In this document: one piece after another, positions 28,917-38,672 of the stretch
Layout: each line of letters starts with the position of its first letter
Numbering within the stretch: the first letter of the stretch is position 1
Source of the DNA: Komagataeibacter sp. FNDCF1
GTDB lineage: Bacteria; Pseudomonadota; Alphaproteobacteria; Acetobacterales; Acetobacteraceae
Length of the DNA: 64,000 bases
Assembly (NCBI RefSeq): GCF_021295335.1
Contig: NZ_JAIWOT010000001.1
Location: 1,801,001 to 1,865,000, forward strand
Reading direction: 5' to 3'
Notes under the pieces: generated by a model
The model's input: the letters and a program-made list of their open reading frames with translations, nothing else
Database searches by the model: none
What the model was told of the DNA's origin: nothing
Made by a program: the position numbers and the translations under genes

Positions 28917-29968
28917 AGCATAATCCGATCTAATAGGTTCATTTTAAGATTCCCCTACTGGTCGAAATCTGATTCATACTATGTGCCGGTATGGAGGCCG
29001 ACCCGTATGACCCGAGCCCTGTCTGCTGACCTTCGCCGCCGCACGATTGCGGCTGTTGCCTCTGGCATGACCCGTCGTGCGGCGGCGGTTCGTTTTGGTG
29101 TGTCTTCGTCGAGCGTTATCCGCTGGGTTGCTGAGTGGCAGGCCAGCGGTCGTGACCATGCGCTTAAACAGGGCGGTGATCGCCGTTCTCACCGGATTGA
29201 AGCGTGGTCAGCCTTCCTGCTGGCCGCGATTGAAACAAAGGCCGATATTTCCCTTGTCGAACTGGCGGAGACACTTGCAGCGGAACACGGTGTCCGCTTT
29301 GCGCCGAGCACGATCTGGCGCTGTCTCGACCGTCACGACATGACCATCAAAAAAAACGGCGCACGCCAGCGAGCAGACACGGCCCGACGTCGCACAGCGG
29401 CGCGAGGCCTGGTTTGACAGTCAGCCTGACCTTGATCCGGCCCGTCTGATCTTCATCGACGAAACAGCCGTCTCAACGAAGATGGCCCGCCTGCGGGGGC
29501 GGTCACAACGGGGCACGCGCTGTCGGATGTCCGTGCCCCACGGGCACTGGAAAACCACGACGTTCATCGGCGGGCTGCGCCTCTCCGGCATGACAGCACC
29601 GATGATGCTGGACGGCCCAATGACCGGCGAATGGTTTGCCGCCTATACCCGCAAGGTGCTCGTTCCAACCCTGTCGCCGGGAGACGTCGTCATTCTGGAC
29701 AATCTGCCCGCCCATAAAGGAGCCGTTGCCCGCGAGGCTGTGGAGGCAGTCGGCGCCAGGTTGTTGTTCCTGCCGCCCTACAGTCCTGATTTCAACCCGA
29801 TCGAAAACATCTTCGCCAAAATGAAGGCGTGGATCAGACGGGTGGCACCGCGAACCCTCGACGCTCTTCAAAATACCGTCTGTGAAGCAATTGACGATAT
29901 CTCTCATCGCCAGGCCGCTGCGTGCTTCACCGCCGCTGGATATGAACCAGACTGATCGGATTATGCTC
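28917..29968 (+). mobile_element. IS630-family element (type b)
   Basis: Inverted ends GAGCATAATCCGATC / GATCGGATTATGCTC with TA on each side (28915-28916, 29969-29970). 1052 bp. Its right end cuts the HTH gene at 29971. Confidence 0.9.
29007..29955 (+). CDS. IS630-family transposase, two frames joined by frameshift
   Basis: Frame 1 (29007-29417) holds the HTH part (MTRALSADLRRRTIAAV...). Frame 2, to 29955, carries LIFIDETAVS, VVILDNLPAHKG and [11 protein letters not shown]. The frames meet at a run of eight A at about 29348-29355. Catalytic D-D-E is intact, so a fused transposase is likely made by slippage, as in the type-a element. Confidence 0.85.
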
Positions 29969-29970
29969 TA

Positions 29971-30364
29971 GGTGGTTCCTGACGCTCCGCATGAGGAAAC
30001 GCGCGGCCTGTGCCACCTGATGAAGCGCAGAAAGGACGATCTCGTAGGCGTTTGATGTCCTGACGCGCTTTCCCAGGGCCTGGTCATACACGTAGCGCGG
30101 CGTGTGCTTCACAATGCCCAGGGCATACGCTCGGTTCAGGGCATTGATAACGGTTCGACGACAGGCCCCAGACTTCTCGGCCATCGCCTCATGGCTGGGA
30201 AACATGGCCCCATCGTCGCCCATGAATTCTGGCAAAACAGCCAGCGCATGAGCCTCGCCAAGCGTTAGCTTACCTTCCGAACGGAAACGCCGAAGCACGG
30301 CCTGAAACCGACGAATGATCTGCCATTTTGTCAGGGGGCGGGAAGTCTTGGAAGCGATGGTCAT
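29971..30364 (-). pseudogene. Plasmid-type helix-turn-helix protein, C-terminus cut by IS630
   Basis: From ATG at 30364 (MTIASKTSRPLTKWQIIRRF) about 131 codons precede the IS630 border; the frame then stops inside the IS at 29927. It contains a winged-helix-like segment, FPSHEAMAEKSGACRRTVINAL, of the type found in plasmid replication or partition-associated HTH proteins of alphaproteobacteria. Divergent oriT-like sites begin 260 bases upstream. The full protein was probably longer. The function is not known. Confidence 0.6.
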
Positions 30365-30625
30365 TGTCTATCCTCACTCGGACTGACCATCTTCTCTTGA
30401 GGGAACCACCCAGTTTGGGCTATCGTTCTCTCGGAAAGCTGGCCCGTCCACTTGTACTGGCGGGTCAAGCTGAAAGGTCGGAGTTCGCGCTCCGGCCTTT
30501 CGCCGTTTCTGGGGCCTACCTTTCGCCCTTTCCCGAAAAAAAGCAACCTTGCCGAACCTTCATTCGGGGATCGCTAAGGCTCAGCCTTGGCCGCTGGAAA
30601 TTCGTGAGATTTCCGCGCTCCGCAC

Positions 30626-30652
30626 GACAAACCAAAAGTTTGTATAAGTGCG
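30626..30652. other. oriT-like site 1 (inverted repeat + nic-like core)
   Basis: An inverted repeat ACAAAC-caaa-GTTTGT-type arm pair is followed directly by TAAGTGCGCCCTT. From memory this core matches the nick region of RSF1010/R1162-like (MOBQ) transfer origins, which also place an inverted repeat just before the nick. No relaxase gene is in the window. Confidence 0.5.
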
Positions 30653-30704
30653 CCCTTCTGGATTTGGCACCAAACCGGCGCACGGCAAACGAAAGTTTGT
30701 GTAA

Positions 30705-31872
30705 TACCAACCATTGTTTGGCCTGACTCACGGGGTACCCATCGGTTTAAAAATGTGATTCACAGGATGCTGACCATTCTCTGAAGGAGGCATTCTGGAT
30801 GGGCAGCCCTCTGTCCCTGCGTGACGATCATGATAGTTCGGAGTTACGACGCCTTGCGCGCAGAAGCCGGCATGCGGGTCAGTCGCGTCGCCTGCTGGCG
30901 CTTGCGGCGATTTATGATGGCGCCTCACGCGGCGAGGCGGCCCTGCTTGCCGGGACAGACCGTCAGAGTATCCGTGACTGGGTGGTGCGTTTCAATGCGG
31001 ATGGTCCGGATGGCCTTGTGGATCGTCATGGCGGGGGACAGAAAGCCCGCCTGACACAGGAGATGCTGTCTGCCTTGAAAACCCGGCTCGAAGAAGGACC
31101 CATCCCTGCGGTGCATGGTGTTGTCCGCTGGAGACTGTGTGATCTCTGCGGGTGGCTGCATGAGACCTATGGCGTCAGCCTGTCGGAAACGCGTCTGGGT
31201 CAGATCATACGCCGCGAGGGGTTCCGTCTGCTGACAGCCCGGCCACGGCACTATCGCCAGGATACAGAAGCCCAGGACATTTTTAAAAAGAGTTCCCCGG
31301 TGTCATGGCGGCGATCAGGTCCAGACATCCCGGAAAAGATATCGAAATCTGGTGGTCTGACGAGGCGCGGATCGGCCAGAAAACGAAGCTGACCCGACGG
31401 TGGGCGAAACGGGGCACCCGGCCCCGGGCCGTTGCTGACCTGCGCACCAGATCCGCGTGGATTTTCGGGGCCATCTGTCCTGAAAAGGGAGCGGCCGCAG
31501 GCCTCGTGCTCCCTGTCTGCAACCTGCACGGCATGCAGCTCCATCTCGCGGAGATTTCACGCACGGTCGCGCAGGGCGCTCACGCCGTCCTCATTGTGGA
31601 TCAGGCCGCATGGCATACCAGTCAGAAGCTGGATGTTCCCTACAATATCACCATTCTCCCGCTGCCTCCCCGGGCTCCTGAACTGAACCCGGTGGAAAAT
31701 CTCTGGCAGTTCCTGCGCAATACATGGCTCTCAAACAGGATCTTCAGAACCTATGACGATATCGTTGATATCGCCTGCCATGCCTGGAACCAGCTCGTCG
31801 ATCAACCATGGCGCATCATGTCAATCGGACTGCGCAATTGGGCTCATAGGTTATAGCAATCAACGGTTGGTA
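30705..31872 (+). mobile_element. IS630-family element (type c), copy 1
   Basis: Inverted TACCAACCATTG / CAACGGTTGGTA ends with TAA repeated on both sides (30702-30704, 31873-31875). 1168 bp. The inverted twin is at 36722-37889 and a 30-base end fragment is at 57299-57330. Confidence 0.88.
30799..31856 (+). CDS. IS630-family transposase (type c), frameshifted frames
   Basis: Frame 1 (30799-31392) holds the N-terminal HTH half (MGSPLSLRDDHDSSELRRLA). Frame 2 (from about 31305 to 31856) carries IEIWWSDEARIGQK, VLIVDQAAWH and RAPELNPVENLW, the D-D-E core. The shift probably occurs at TTTTTAAAAAG near 31278-31290. The inverted copy at 36738-37795 has the same organisation, so this is the normal form rather than a chance mutation. 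Confidence 0.85.
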
Positions 31873-31904
31873 TAAGTGCGCTCTTCCGAAAAAGGGACGA
31901 TCGG

Positions 31905-32081
31905 ATGAACAAACACCGCCTGATCGAATTCGATTCTGTCGAAGCCGCTCGTGAACCAGATATGCAAAGCGTGCTTTTGGAAATGGCGAAAGAAGATGGA
32001 AATGCCGCGGGCATAGAACACGCTCTGAACATCATCTCTGCGGCAAACCAGAAAAACAAATCTGCTCTTAAAAAGCTCTAG
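31905..32081 (+). CDS. Small acidic protein, 58 residues, 3' end at an IS border
   Basis: ATG at 31905 (MNKHRLIEFDSVEAAREPDM) follows the restored oriT-like site 2 by about 17 bases. The protein is Glu/Lys-rich and probably helical (VLLEMAKEDGNAAGIEHALN). The stop TAG uses the TA target of the next IS630 plus the first IS base, so the native C-terminus may be lost. No family recognised; by position it could be a mobilisation or antitoxin-like protein. Confidence 0.45.
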   Translation: MNKHRLIEFDSVEAAREPDMQSVLLEMAKEDGNAAGIEHALNIISAANQKNKSALKKL

Positions 32082-33228
32082 TGTCCTGATCGAGAAGTTT
32101 ATATGATTATCCTGATGGCAGGGGTAATCGAATGGGACGTGTAGCGGTTGCGATTGAACTGACGGCATTGGAGCGTCAGGAACTGGAATCTCTGGCAAGG
32201 GCGCGCAAGACGGGCCAGGCGCTTGCGCGGCGAGCCCGTATTGTCCTTGCCGCAGCCGATGGGCATGAGAACAAGGCGATCCGTGACCTGACGGGCGCGG
32301 ACATCAACACGGTTGGCAAGTGGCGCCGGCGTTTTGCAACGGACCGTCTGGACGGGCTTTACGATGAACCCCGGCCGGGGACACCACGCTCGATCGGCGA
32401 CGGGGAAATCGCGGAGACGATCCGCCGGACACTGGAAGAAACCCCGCGCGGTGCTACGCATTGGTCGCTGCGCTCGATGGCACAGGCCGTGGGATATGCA
32501 CCGTCAACGATCCATCGCATCTGGAAAGCGTTCGGGTTACAGCCGCATCGAACAGAGACCTTCAAACTGTCGAACGACCCCCTCTTCGTGGAGAAGGTCC
32601 GCGACATCGTTGGTCTGTATAGGCACCGCCGGAGCGTGCGCTGGTACTGTGCGTGGATGAGAAGAGCCAGATCCAGGCGCTGGATCGCAGCCAGCCCATG
32701 CTCCCGATGCGGCCCGGCCAGGTCGAGCGGCGGACACATGACTATACCCGCCACGGTACGACCTCACTGTTCGCAGCTCTCGACATTGCCACCGGCACCA
32801 TCATTGGAAAGTGTTATCCGAAGCACCGATCCACGGAATTCCGCAAATTCCTTGACCAGATCGAAACCAATGTGCCGACTGACCTCGATATCCATCTGGT
32901 GATGGATAACTATGCCACCCACAAGACGAAGCTGATCCGTGACTGGTTGGCCAGGCGCCCGCGCTGGCACGTTCATTTTACGCCGACCGGGGCCTCATGG
33001 ATCAATCAGGTGGAGCGGTTTTTCGCTCTCGTCACTGAAAAGCAGATCAGGCGCGGCATTCACCGTTCGACCGAAGCCCTGGAGGCCGACATCAGGGCTT
33101 TCATCGCCGTCCATAACGAACAGCCCAAGCCCTTCAAATGGACCAGATCCGCCGACGACATCCTGCAGGCCGTCAAGCGATTCTGCCTCCGTACTACCAA
33201 AATCAGCGAAACTTCAGAATCAGGACAC
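32081..33228 (+). mobile_element. IS630-family element (type d)
   Basis: Ends GTGTCCTGAT / ATTCAGGACAC-type inverted, TA at 32079-32080 and 33229-33230. Its right TA is also part of the CTAG bordering the next IS1182-type element. Confidence 0.85.
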
Positions 33229-33231
33229 TAG
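32132..33231 (+). pseudogene. IS630-family transposase with single-base frameshift
   Basis: The N-terminal half (MGRVAVAIELTALERQELES..., APSTIHRIWKAFGLQPHR) runs to about 32618. The C-terminal half ([40 protein letters not shown]) continues in another frame. The sequence GGTCTGTATAGGCACC at that point suggests loss of one base, and no homopolymer slippery site is present, so this looks like inactivation rather than programmed frameshifting. Confidence 0.75.
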
Positions 33232-34437
33232 CAGCCTGTCGGGTTGGGTTACCCTGTGAAGGGGTGAGGTTGTAAGGTGGTGAGATGAGCAGCTTCATCC
33301 CGTTTGACTGGTCTCAGCCGTATCTTCTGCCTCCTGATCTGAAGTCGTGGCTTCCTGCTGACGATATGGCGCATTTCATTGTCGCAGCCGTTGAGCGGGT
33401 TCCGATGAGTGCGTTCTGCGTGCCAGTGCGCACGGGTGGCAAGGCACAGTACCATCCGCGTCTGATGTTGGCCCTTCTGATCTTCAGCTATGCGAACGGG
33501 TTGTTTTCCTCACGCCGGATCGAGCGGGCGACATATCGCGACATCGGGGTACGCTTCGTGGCGGCGAACCTGCATCCGGATCATGATACGATTGCGACCT
33601 TCCGCCGGACGAACCGGACAGCCATTGAAGCTGCATTTGCGCAGGTCCTGCTTCTGGCGCGCGAGACGGGTCTGCTGCGTCTGGGTGTAGTATCGATCGA
33701 CGGCACGAAAATTGATGCCGACGCTTCGAAATACCGTTCCCTGCGCTACGACCGGATCAGGGCGCTGCGCGAACAGCTGGCGGTGGATATCGCGAAACTG
33801 ATGGACCAGGCGGAGCACGCAGATGCCACAGACAGCGATCCGCAGGCATTGCCGGAAGCGCTTGCCCGACGGGAAACACTGAAAGCGAAGCTGGACGAAG
33901 CCTGCGCCCGGCTGGAAGCAGAGCGGCGCGATCGGCATACGAGAAAAAGAAGGCGGTGTATGACGCAAAAACAGGGCGTCGCGGCCGGGCGCCCAAACCG
34001 CCCGATGATGAACCACCACCCGACCGGCAGATCAGTCTGACCGATCCCGACAGCCGCCTCATGCGGCGCTCGGACGCCCATGAATTCCGGCAGGCTTACA
34101 ATGCCCAGGCCGTGGTCTGCGCCGAAGGCAGTCAGTTGATCGTGACAACCGACGTTGTCGCCACGTCAGCGGATGCGCCGTCCTTTGCCAGCACCGTGCT
34201 GTCGATGGAACACACGATCGGTCTCCCAAAGACAGTGCTCGCCGACACCGGTTACGCCAGCGGGCAGGCGGTCCGGGACCTGCGGAAAAAAGGCATTGAT
34301 CCGCTGGTCGCCATCGGACGTCCCTGTGCCCGCAGGCCATATGATTTCCGGCCACCTCCTGAAAACACGGAGCCACGCCGGATAACCGAACCCTGGCGGC
34401 TTGCCATGAAGGACAGGCTGGAAACAACAGAAGCCGG
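33232..34437 (+). mobile_element. IS1182-type element, 3' part missing
   Basis: The left end CAGCCTGTCGGGTTGGG follows a CTAG. The element ends abruptly at the IS3 border; the last ~170 bases of the intact copy are absent on the other side, so a deletion accompanied or followed the IS3 insertion. Confidence 0.85.
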
Positions 34438-34441
34438 GTAA
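33285..34441 (+). pseudogene. IS1182-family transposase, internally deleted and truncated
   Basis: It reads MSSFIPFDWSQPYLLPPDLK and matches the 447-residue copy to about 33925. There a deletion of part of the DAKAQAEAARPAYEKKK region shifts the frame. The remainder (AKTGRRGRAPKPP to RLAMKDRLETTEAG) continues in another frame until the IS3 insertion. Confidence 0.88.
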
Positions 34442-35632
34442 TCCCCCCATAAAAAGAGTGACTTTTGAATGAGAATTTTCTCAGCGTAAGAATTGAGGAG
34501 ATTCTGATGAAGAGTGATCGCTTTACTGACGCACAGATCATGGGTGTGATCCGCCAGGCTGAGGGCGGTGTTTCGGTTCCTGACCTGTGCCGGGAGCATG
34601 GGATCAGCAACGCCACGTTTTACCGGTGGCGCGCGAAATATGGCGGCATGGATGCTTCGATGATCAGTCAGATGAAGGCTCTGGAAGAGGAGAACCGTCG
34701 GCTGAAGCGCATGTATGCGGATTTGAGCATGCAGACGGATATCCTGAAGGAAGCCCTTGGAAAAAAATGAAGCGGCCAGCCCAGCGCCGGGAACTGGCCG
34801 CACAGGCTGTGGCGCATCATGGGGTCAGCATTGCGCTGGCCTGTCGGATTTTTGGGATATCCGAGACCTGCTTTCGCTATCGTCCGCGACTGGCAGCGGA
34901 GAACGACAGGATTTCCGCTCTTCTGGTGGGACTGACCCAGGCTCACAGGAGATGGGGATTTGGTCTGTGTTTCCTGTATCTGCGCACTGTGCAGGGACAG
35001 CTCTGGAATCATAAGCGGGTTTATCGGATCTATCGGGAACTGGAGTTCAACCTGCGGATTAAACCCCGCAGGCGTCTGGTTCGCGAAAAGCCTGAAAAGC
35101 TGTCGGTTCCGGCCCTTCCCAACAGGGTCTGGTCCATGGATTTTATGGCGGACAGGCTGATGGATGGACGTGCTTTTCGGCTCCTGAACATTCTGGATGA
35201 CTTCAATCGTGAAGGACTGGCGATCGAGGTTGATTTTTCCCTGCCAGCCTGTCGGGTTGTCCGCTGTCTGGAACAGGTTATGGAGTGGCGTGGCAGGCCA
35301 GAAGCCATCCGAATGGATAATGGCCCTGAATATGTCAGTCATACGTTGGTTTCATGGGCCGAAAAACAGGGGATTACCCTGATCTATACGCAACCGGGTA
35401 ATCCGCAGCAGAACGCCTATATTGAACGCTACAACAGAACTGTCCGGCAGGAATGGCTGGAGCAGTATTTGTTTGAAAGCATTCAGGACGTGCAGGAGGT
35501 CGCAACACAATGGCTCTGGACATATAACCATGACAGACCCAACATGGGGAACAGCGGGCTAACCCCCGCCCAGAAACTAAAAACAGCTGCCTGAATTCTC
35601 ATTCAATGCCCCACTAAAAATGGGGGGATTAC
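34438..35632 (+). mobile_element. IS3-family element
   Basis: Inverted ends GTAATCCCCCCAT / ATGGGGGGATTAC. The two-frame orfA/orfB organisation and coding content are those of IS3. No target repeat can be seen because the host IS1182 sequence is missing to the right. Confidence 0.88.
34507..35594 (+). CDS. IS3-family transposase OrfA/OrfB (frameshift fusion)
   Basis: OrfA (34507-34770) is an 87-residue HTH/leucine-zipper protein ([55 protein letters not shown]). OrfB, in the other frame from the AAAAAAA run near 34761-34767 to 35594, has the integrase core: [12 protein letters not shown] (Asp), [11 protein letters not shown] (Asp) and [16 protein letters not shown] (Glu). All catalytic residues are present, and the run of A is the usual slippery site. 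Confidence 0.9.
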
Positions 35633-35877
35633 CAATGAGCACATGTCACTGTTCCTCTTTGGGAGAACCATTCTGCGGCACATGCTGCTGTGCCAGATCT
35701 GAAATATCAAAAGCACCTATACCACTCTCTCAAACATCTCCCATCTGAGAAAAACCGAAACGGCCAGACCGTCCCAAAATACATCCACACAACCGTTTTC
35801 AAGATCACCGTTCACAGTTCTGTCCTGCGGGTGTTTCTGGGTCTTCACCTTTTCCTCATTCCATATTTTTTCGTCAC

Positions 35878-35985
35878 ATGTGGTGGTTTTCTGGTGGTTT
35901 CTTGGTTGTTTTTTGGTGGCATCTCCCTTCAGGAAAATATGTGGTGATTTTTTGGTGTTTTTCTGGTTGTTTTTTGGTGGTTTTC
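35878..35985 (+). repeat. T/G-rich strand-asymmetric repeats
   Basis: TGGTTGTTTTTTGGTGG occurs twice exactly (35903-35919 and 35964-35980) among many TGGTGG/TTTTGG units. Almost no C or A occurs on this strand over about 100 bases. Confidence 0.75.
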
Positions 35986-36115
35986 GCTTTTTGCGGGTTT
36001 ACTCGCTCACGCTCGCTAAGAGAGGACGCTGTTTTCTGCATAAATGGGTGTGGGAAAGGTCTTTTTTCTGCTCTGTTCTGACGGATTTTGCTCCTTAATC
36101 TGGCTATACACATAA

Positions 36116-36134
36116 CGCAGTTCTCCGAACTGCG
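36116..36134. other. Hairpin CGCAGTTC-TCC-GAACTGCG
   Basis: An 8-9 bp perfect stem with a 3-base loop, about 140 bases upstream of the small RHH gene. Candidate oriT or protein-binding hairpin. Confidence 0.6.
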
Positions 36135-36180
36135 TAACTCATTGAAAACAAAATACTTTGTGCAGCCTATACATTTTATG

Positions 36181-36200
36181 TGTCGGACGCGCGTCCGACA
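36181..36200. promoter_or_regulatory. Perfect 20-bp palindrome, probable operator
   Basis: TGTCGGACGCGCGTCCGACA is fully palindromic, and its half-site TCCGACA recurs at 36238-36244. The RHH-type gene starts at 36273, so autoregulation by that protein is likely but unproven. Confidence 0.6.
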
Positions 36201-36272
36201 TTTAATTGATTTTTTGGCTGTTTTCTGTAACTATATGTCCGACAAAATGATGTACATTGAACTGGAGCCGTT

Positions 36273-36569
36273 ATGCGCGAGCGTAAATACACGGTGAGAT
36301 TTACCGAAGACGAAGCAGAGTGGCTCCAGGAGGTTGCTCTTGATGGCAACGTGTCTGGCTATATTCGGGACGCTGTTTTGAGACAGTCCAAAAGTGACCG
36401 CAAACTGGTCAACATGAACGATCAGCTGGTGTATCTCGGTCAAAATATGAGGGTGGTGACTGATCTGCTGAATGACCTTGACCGTAAGGTTTCTGGCAAA
36501 CCCACAATGCCGGAAACAACCAGCTCTGAGGAGGATGGTGGCATCCCAGACGAGCTGATGGGTATATAG
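36273..36569 (+). CDS. Small ribbon-helix-helix-like protein, possible MobC-type relaxosome factor
   Basis: A 98-residue protein. The N-terminus MRERKYTVRFTEDEAEWLQE and the following VSGYIRDAVLRQ fit a ribbon-helix-helix DNA-binding fold as in plasmid mobilisation (MobC) or copy-control proteins. The C-terminal part LGQNMRVVTDLLNDLDRKV is helical. The palindromes just upstream suit its binding. A relaxase would be expected downstream, but only a 42-codon open frame (GTG at 36569, overlapping the stop) precedes an IS630 copy. Confidence 0.55.
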   Translation: MRERKYTVRFTEDEAEWLQEVALDGNVSGYIRDAVLRQSKSDRKLVNMNDQLVYLGQNMRVVTDLLNDLDRKVSGKPTMPETTSSEEDGGIPDELMGI

Positions 36570-36721
36570 TGCTGGAAATCCTACTACTGACACGCGCGAA
36601 TTCAGATAGGCAGGATATCCGTATGGCACAGGGATCGGTTGAATATGCCGGATTGCCAGTGTGGGAAGGCAAGAAGCGCTCCCTAAAAACCGGATAATCT
36701 GAACTTCATCTCAACACATAA

Positions 36722-37889
36722 TACCAACCGTTGATTGCTATAACCCATGAGCCCAATTGCGCAGTCCGATTGACATGATGCGCCATGGTTGATTGACGAG
36801 CTGGTTCCAGGCATGGCAGGCGATATCAACGATATCGTCATAGGTTCTGAAGATCCTGTTTGAGAGCCATGTATTGCGCAGGAACTGCCAGAGATTTTCC
36901 ACCGGGTTCAGTTCAGGAGCCCGGGGAGGCAGCGGGAGAATGGTGATATTGTAGGGAACATCCAGCTTCTGACTGGTATGCCATGCGGCCTGATCCACAA
37001 TGAGGACGGCGTGAGCGCCCTGCGCGACCGTGCGTGAAATCTCCGCGAGATGGAGCTGCATGCCGTGCAGGTTGCAGACAGGGAGCACGAGGCCTGCGGC
37101 CGCTCCCTTTTCAGGACAGATGGCCCCGAAAATCCACGCGGATCTGGTGCGCAGGTCAGCAACGGCCCGGGGCCGGGTGCCCCGTTTCGCCCACCGTCGG
37201 GTCAGCTTCGTTTTCTGGCCGATCCGCGCCTCGTCAGACCACCAGATTTCGATATCTTTTCCGGGATGTCTGGACCTGATCGCCGCCATGACACCGGGGA
37301 ACTCTTTTTAAAAATGTCCTGGGCTTCTGTATCCTGGCGATAGTGCCGTGGCCGGGCTGTCAGCAGGCGGAACCCCTCGCGGCGTATGATCTGACCCAGA
37401 CGCGTTTCCGACAGGCTGACGCCATAGGTCTCATGCAGCCACCCGCAGAGATCACACAGTCGCCAGCGGACAACACCATGCACCGCAGGGATGGGTCTTT
37501 CTTCGAGCCGGGTTTTCAGGGCAGACAGCATCTCCTGTGTCAGGCGGGCTTTCTGTCCCCCGCCATGACGATCCACAAGGCCATCCGGGCCATCCGCATT
37601 GAAACGCAGCACCCAGTCACGGATACTCTGACGGTCTGTCCCCGCAAGCAGGGCCGCCTCGCCGCGCGAGGCGCCATCATAAATCGCCGCAAGCGCCAAC
37701 AGGCGACGCGACTGACCCGCATGCCGGCTTCTGCGCGCAAGGCGTCGCAACTCCGAACTATCATGATCGTCACGCAGGGATAGAGGGCTGCCCATCCAGA
37801 ATGCCTCCTTCAGAGAATGGTCTGCATCCTATGAATCACATTTTTAAACCGATGGGTACCCCGTGAGTCAGGCCAAACAATGGTTGGTA
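36722..37889 (-). mobile_element. IS630-family element (type c), copy 2 (inverted)
   Basis: Near-identical to 30705-31872 in reverse, with TAA-type repeats at 36719-36721 and 37890-37892. The two copies bracket 31.9-36.7 kb in inverted orientation. Confidence 0.88.
36738..37795 (-). CDS. IS630-family transposase (type c), second copy
   Basis: Same two-frame organisation as the copy at 30799-31856, with MGSPLSLRDDHDSSELRRLA at 37795 and the catalytic half ending at 36738. A few substitutions (such as WVLRF for WVVRF) show slight divergence. The D-D-E residues are kept. Confidence 0.85.
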
Positions 37890-37917
37890 TAAGGGGCGCG
37901 GCGCGTACGAATATCGT

Positions 37918-38304
37918 TCAAACAGCTTCGATAGGACCCGGATAAGCCTGCACGAGAGGATCATGGGTCAGCAGAAGCAGCCCTTCCACCATCGCCTGAG
38001 CCACAAGAATGCGATCAAAAGGATCCCGATGCACATCTGGCAGTTGTCCTACTGCCAGAGCATGCTGGCTGGTGATCGGTAACTCCTCATAGCCATTTTC
38101 GATCAGGCCGCGCCGCAACAGATAGGGATCAACCTGGAAGTCTGCACGTACCAGTCCCACCTTGATGGTGACTTCCCATAAACTGGCAGCACTGAAAACC
38201 AGAATATTATTCTGATCGTCAATCAGGGTTCTCGCACGCTCTGACAGTTTGTCAGGCTCTCCTGCGGCCCAGAGAAGCAGATGGGTATCCAGAAGCAGCT
38301 TCAT
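37918..38304 (-). CDS. vapC: PIN-domain ribonuclease toxin (VapC type)
   Basis: A 128-residue protein, MKLLLDTHLLLWAAGEPDKL at the start. The acidic PIN residues are visible in LDTH, in SLWEVTIK (Glu), and in HRDPFDRILVAQA with the later LLTHDP. It belongs to the subgroup paired with Phd/YefM antitoxins and would cleave RNA when free. The ATG overlaps the antitoxin stop by four bases. Confidence 0.9.
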   Translation of the reverse strand: MKLLLDTHLLLWAAGEPDKLSERARTLIDDQNNILVFSAASLWEVTIKVGLVRADFQVDPYLLRRGLIENGYEELPITSQHALAVGQLPDVHRDPFDRILVAQAMVEGLLLLTHDPLVQAYPGPIEAV

Positions 38305-38546
38305 GCCGAGCCATCGAACAGAGAAATGATGTCCTCCTGTCCCATGCGATCAAAATCCTCTGGCACCCGGATTTTTCCCGTCAAAAAACCCAGACGCCGT
38401 TGCTGTTGTTCTTCAGGAGCCGTAATCGGGCTGACCCGCACCATCGGCCGACCGGCTTTGGCAATGATGAAGCTTTCCCCTTTCATGGCCGCATCGATCA
38501 ACCGGGACAAATGGGTCTTGGCTTCATGAATGTTGACTGTGCGCAT
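38301..38546 (-). CDS. Phd/YefM-family antitoxin
   Basis: An 81-residue protein starting MRTVNIHEAKTHLSRLIDAA, with GESFIIAKAGRPMVRVSP, the standard Phd fold. The C-terminal region (GFLTGKIRVPEDFD) is the usual toxin-binding tail of antitoxins that pair with PIN toxins. It is the first gene of the pair and lies 28 bases from an 11-bp inverted repeat that it probably binds. Confidence 0.9.
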   Translation of the reverse strand: MRTVNIHEAKTHLSRLIDAAMKGESFIIAKAGRPMVRVSPITAPEEQQQRRLGFLTGKIRVPEDFDRMGQEDIISLFDGSA

Positions 38547-38573
38547 AAGAGAAGCCTCCTCATCTTCTACAAC

Positions 38574-38616
38574 AAGACTTAGTCATATGAGTCTAGTCTA
38601 TCAAGGACTAAGTCTT
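38574..38616. promoter_or_regulatory. Operator of the Phd/VapC pair
   Basis: AAGACTTAGTC (38574-38584) and GACTAAGTCTT (38606-38616) are perfect inverted 11-mers, with GTCTAGTC between them. The spacing and location fit autorepression by the antitoxin-toxin complex. Confidence 0.65.
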
Positions 38617-38672
38617 CTCTCTTCAGAAAATCTGATGGCGCATTTGATGACAATATTCCGACTGGCGATACC

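Larger units (their letters stand above)
30684..31888. other. oriT-like site 2, split by IS630-c
   Basis: GGCAAACGAAAGTTTGTG (from 30684) plus TAAGTGCGCTCTTCC (from 31873) become one site when the IS630 copy at 30705-31872 and one TAA repeat are removed. The restored sequence matches site 1 with single-base differences and equal spacing, about 58 bases away. Confidence 0.5.
35633..36272. other. Non-coding region with GT-rich repeats and palindromes before a small RHH gene
   Basis: No gene is recognised in these 640 bases. Three structures stand out: a T/G-rich tract at 35878-35985, a 9-bp hairpin at 36116-36134 and a perfect 20-bp palindrome at 36181-36200. The layout resembles a plasmid replication or mobilisation control region. 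Confidence 0.5.

Noticed and set aside
32132-33231. Programmed frameshift in IS630 type d
   Set aside because: The frame break lies at TATAGGC with no slippery homopolymer; a one-base deletion explains it better.
35878-35985. T/G-rich repeats as a CRISPR array
   Set aside because: Repeats are short, irregular and without unique spacers of constant length; no cas gene is present.
36569-36697. 42-codon frame overlapping the RHH gene stop, as a relaxase start
   Set aside because: It starts with GTG and overlaps like an operon gene, but carries no relaxase motif and ends before the IS.
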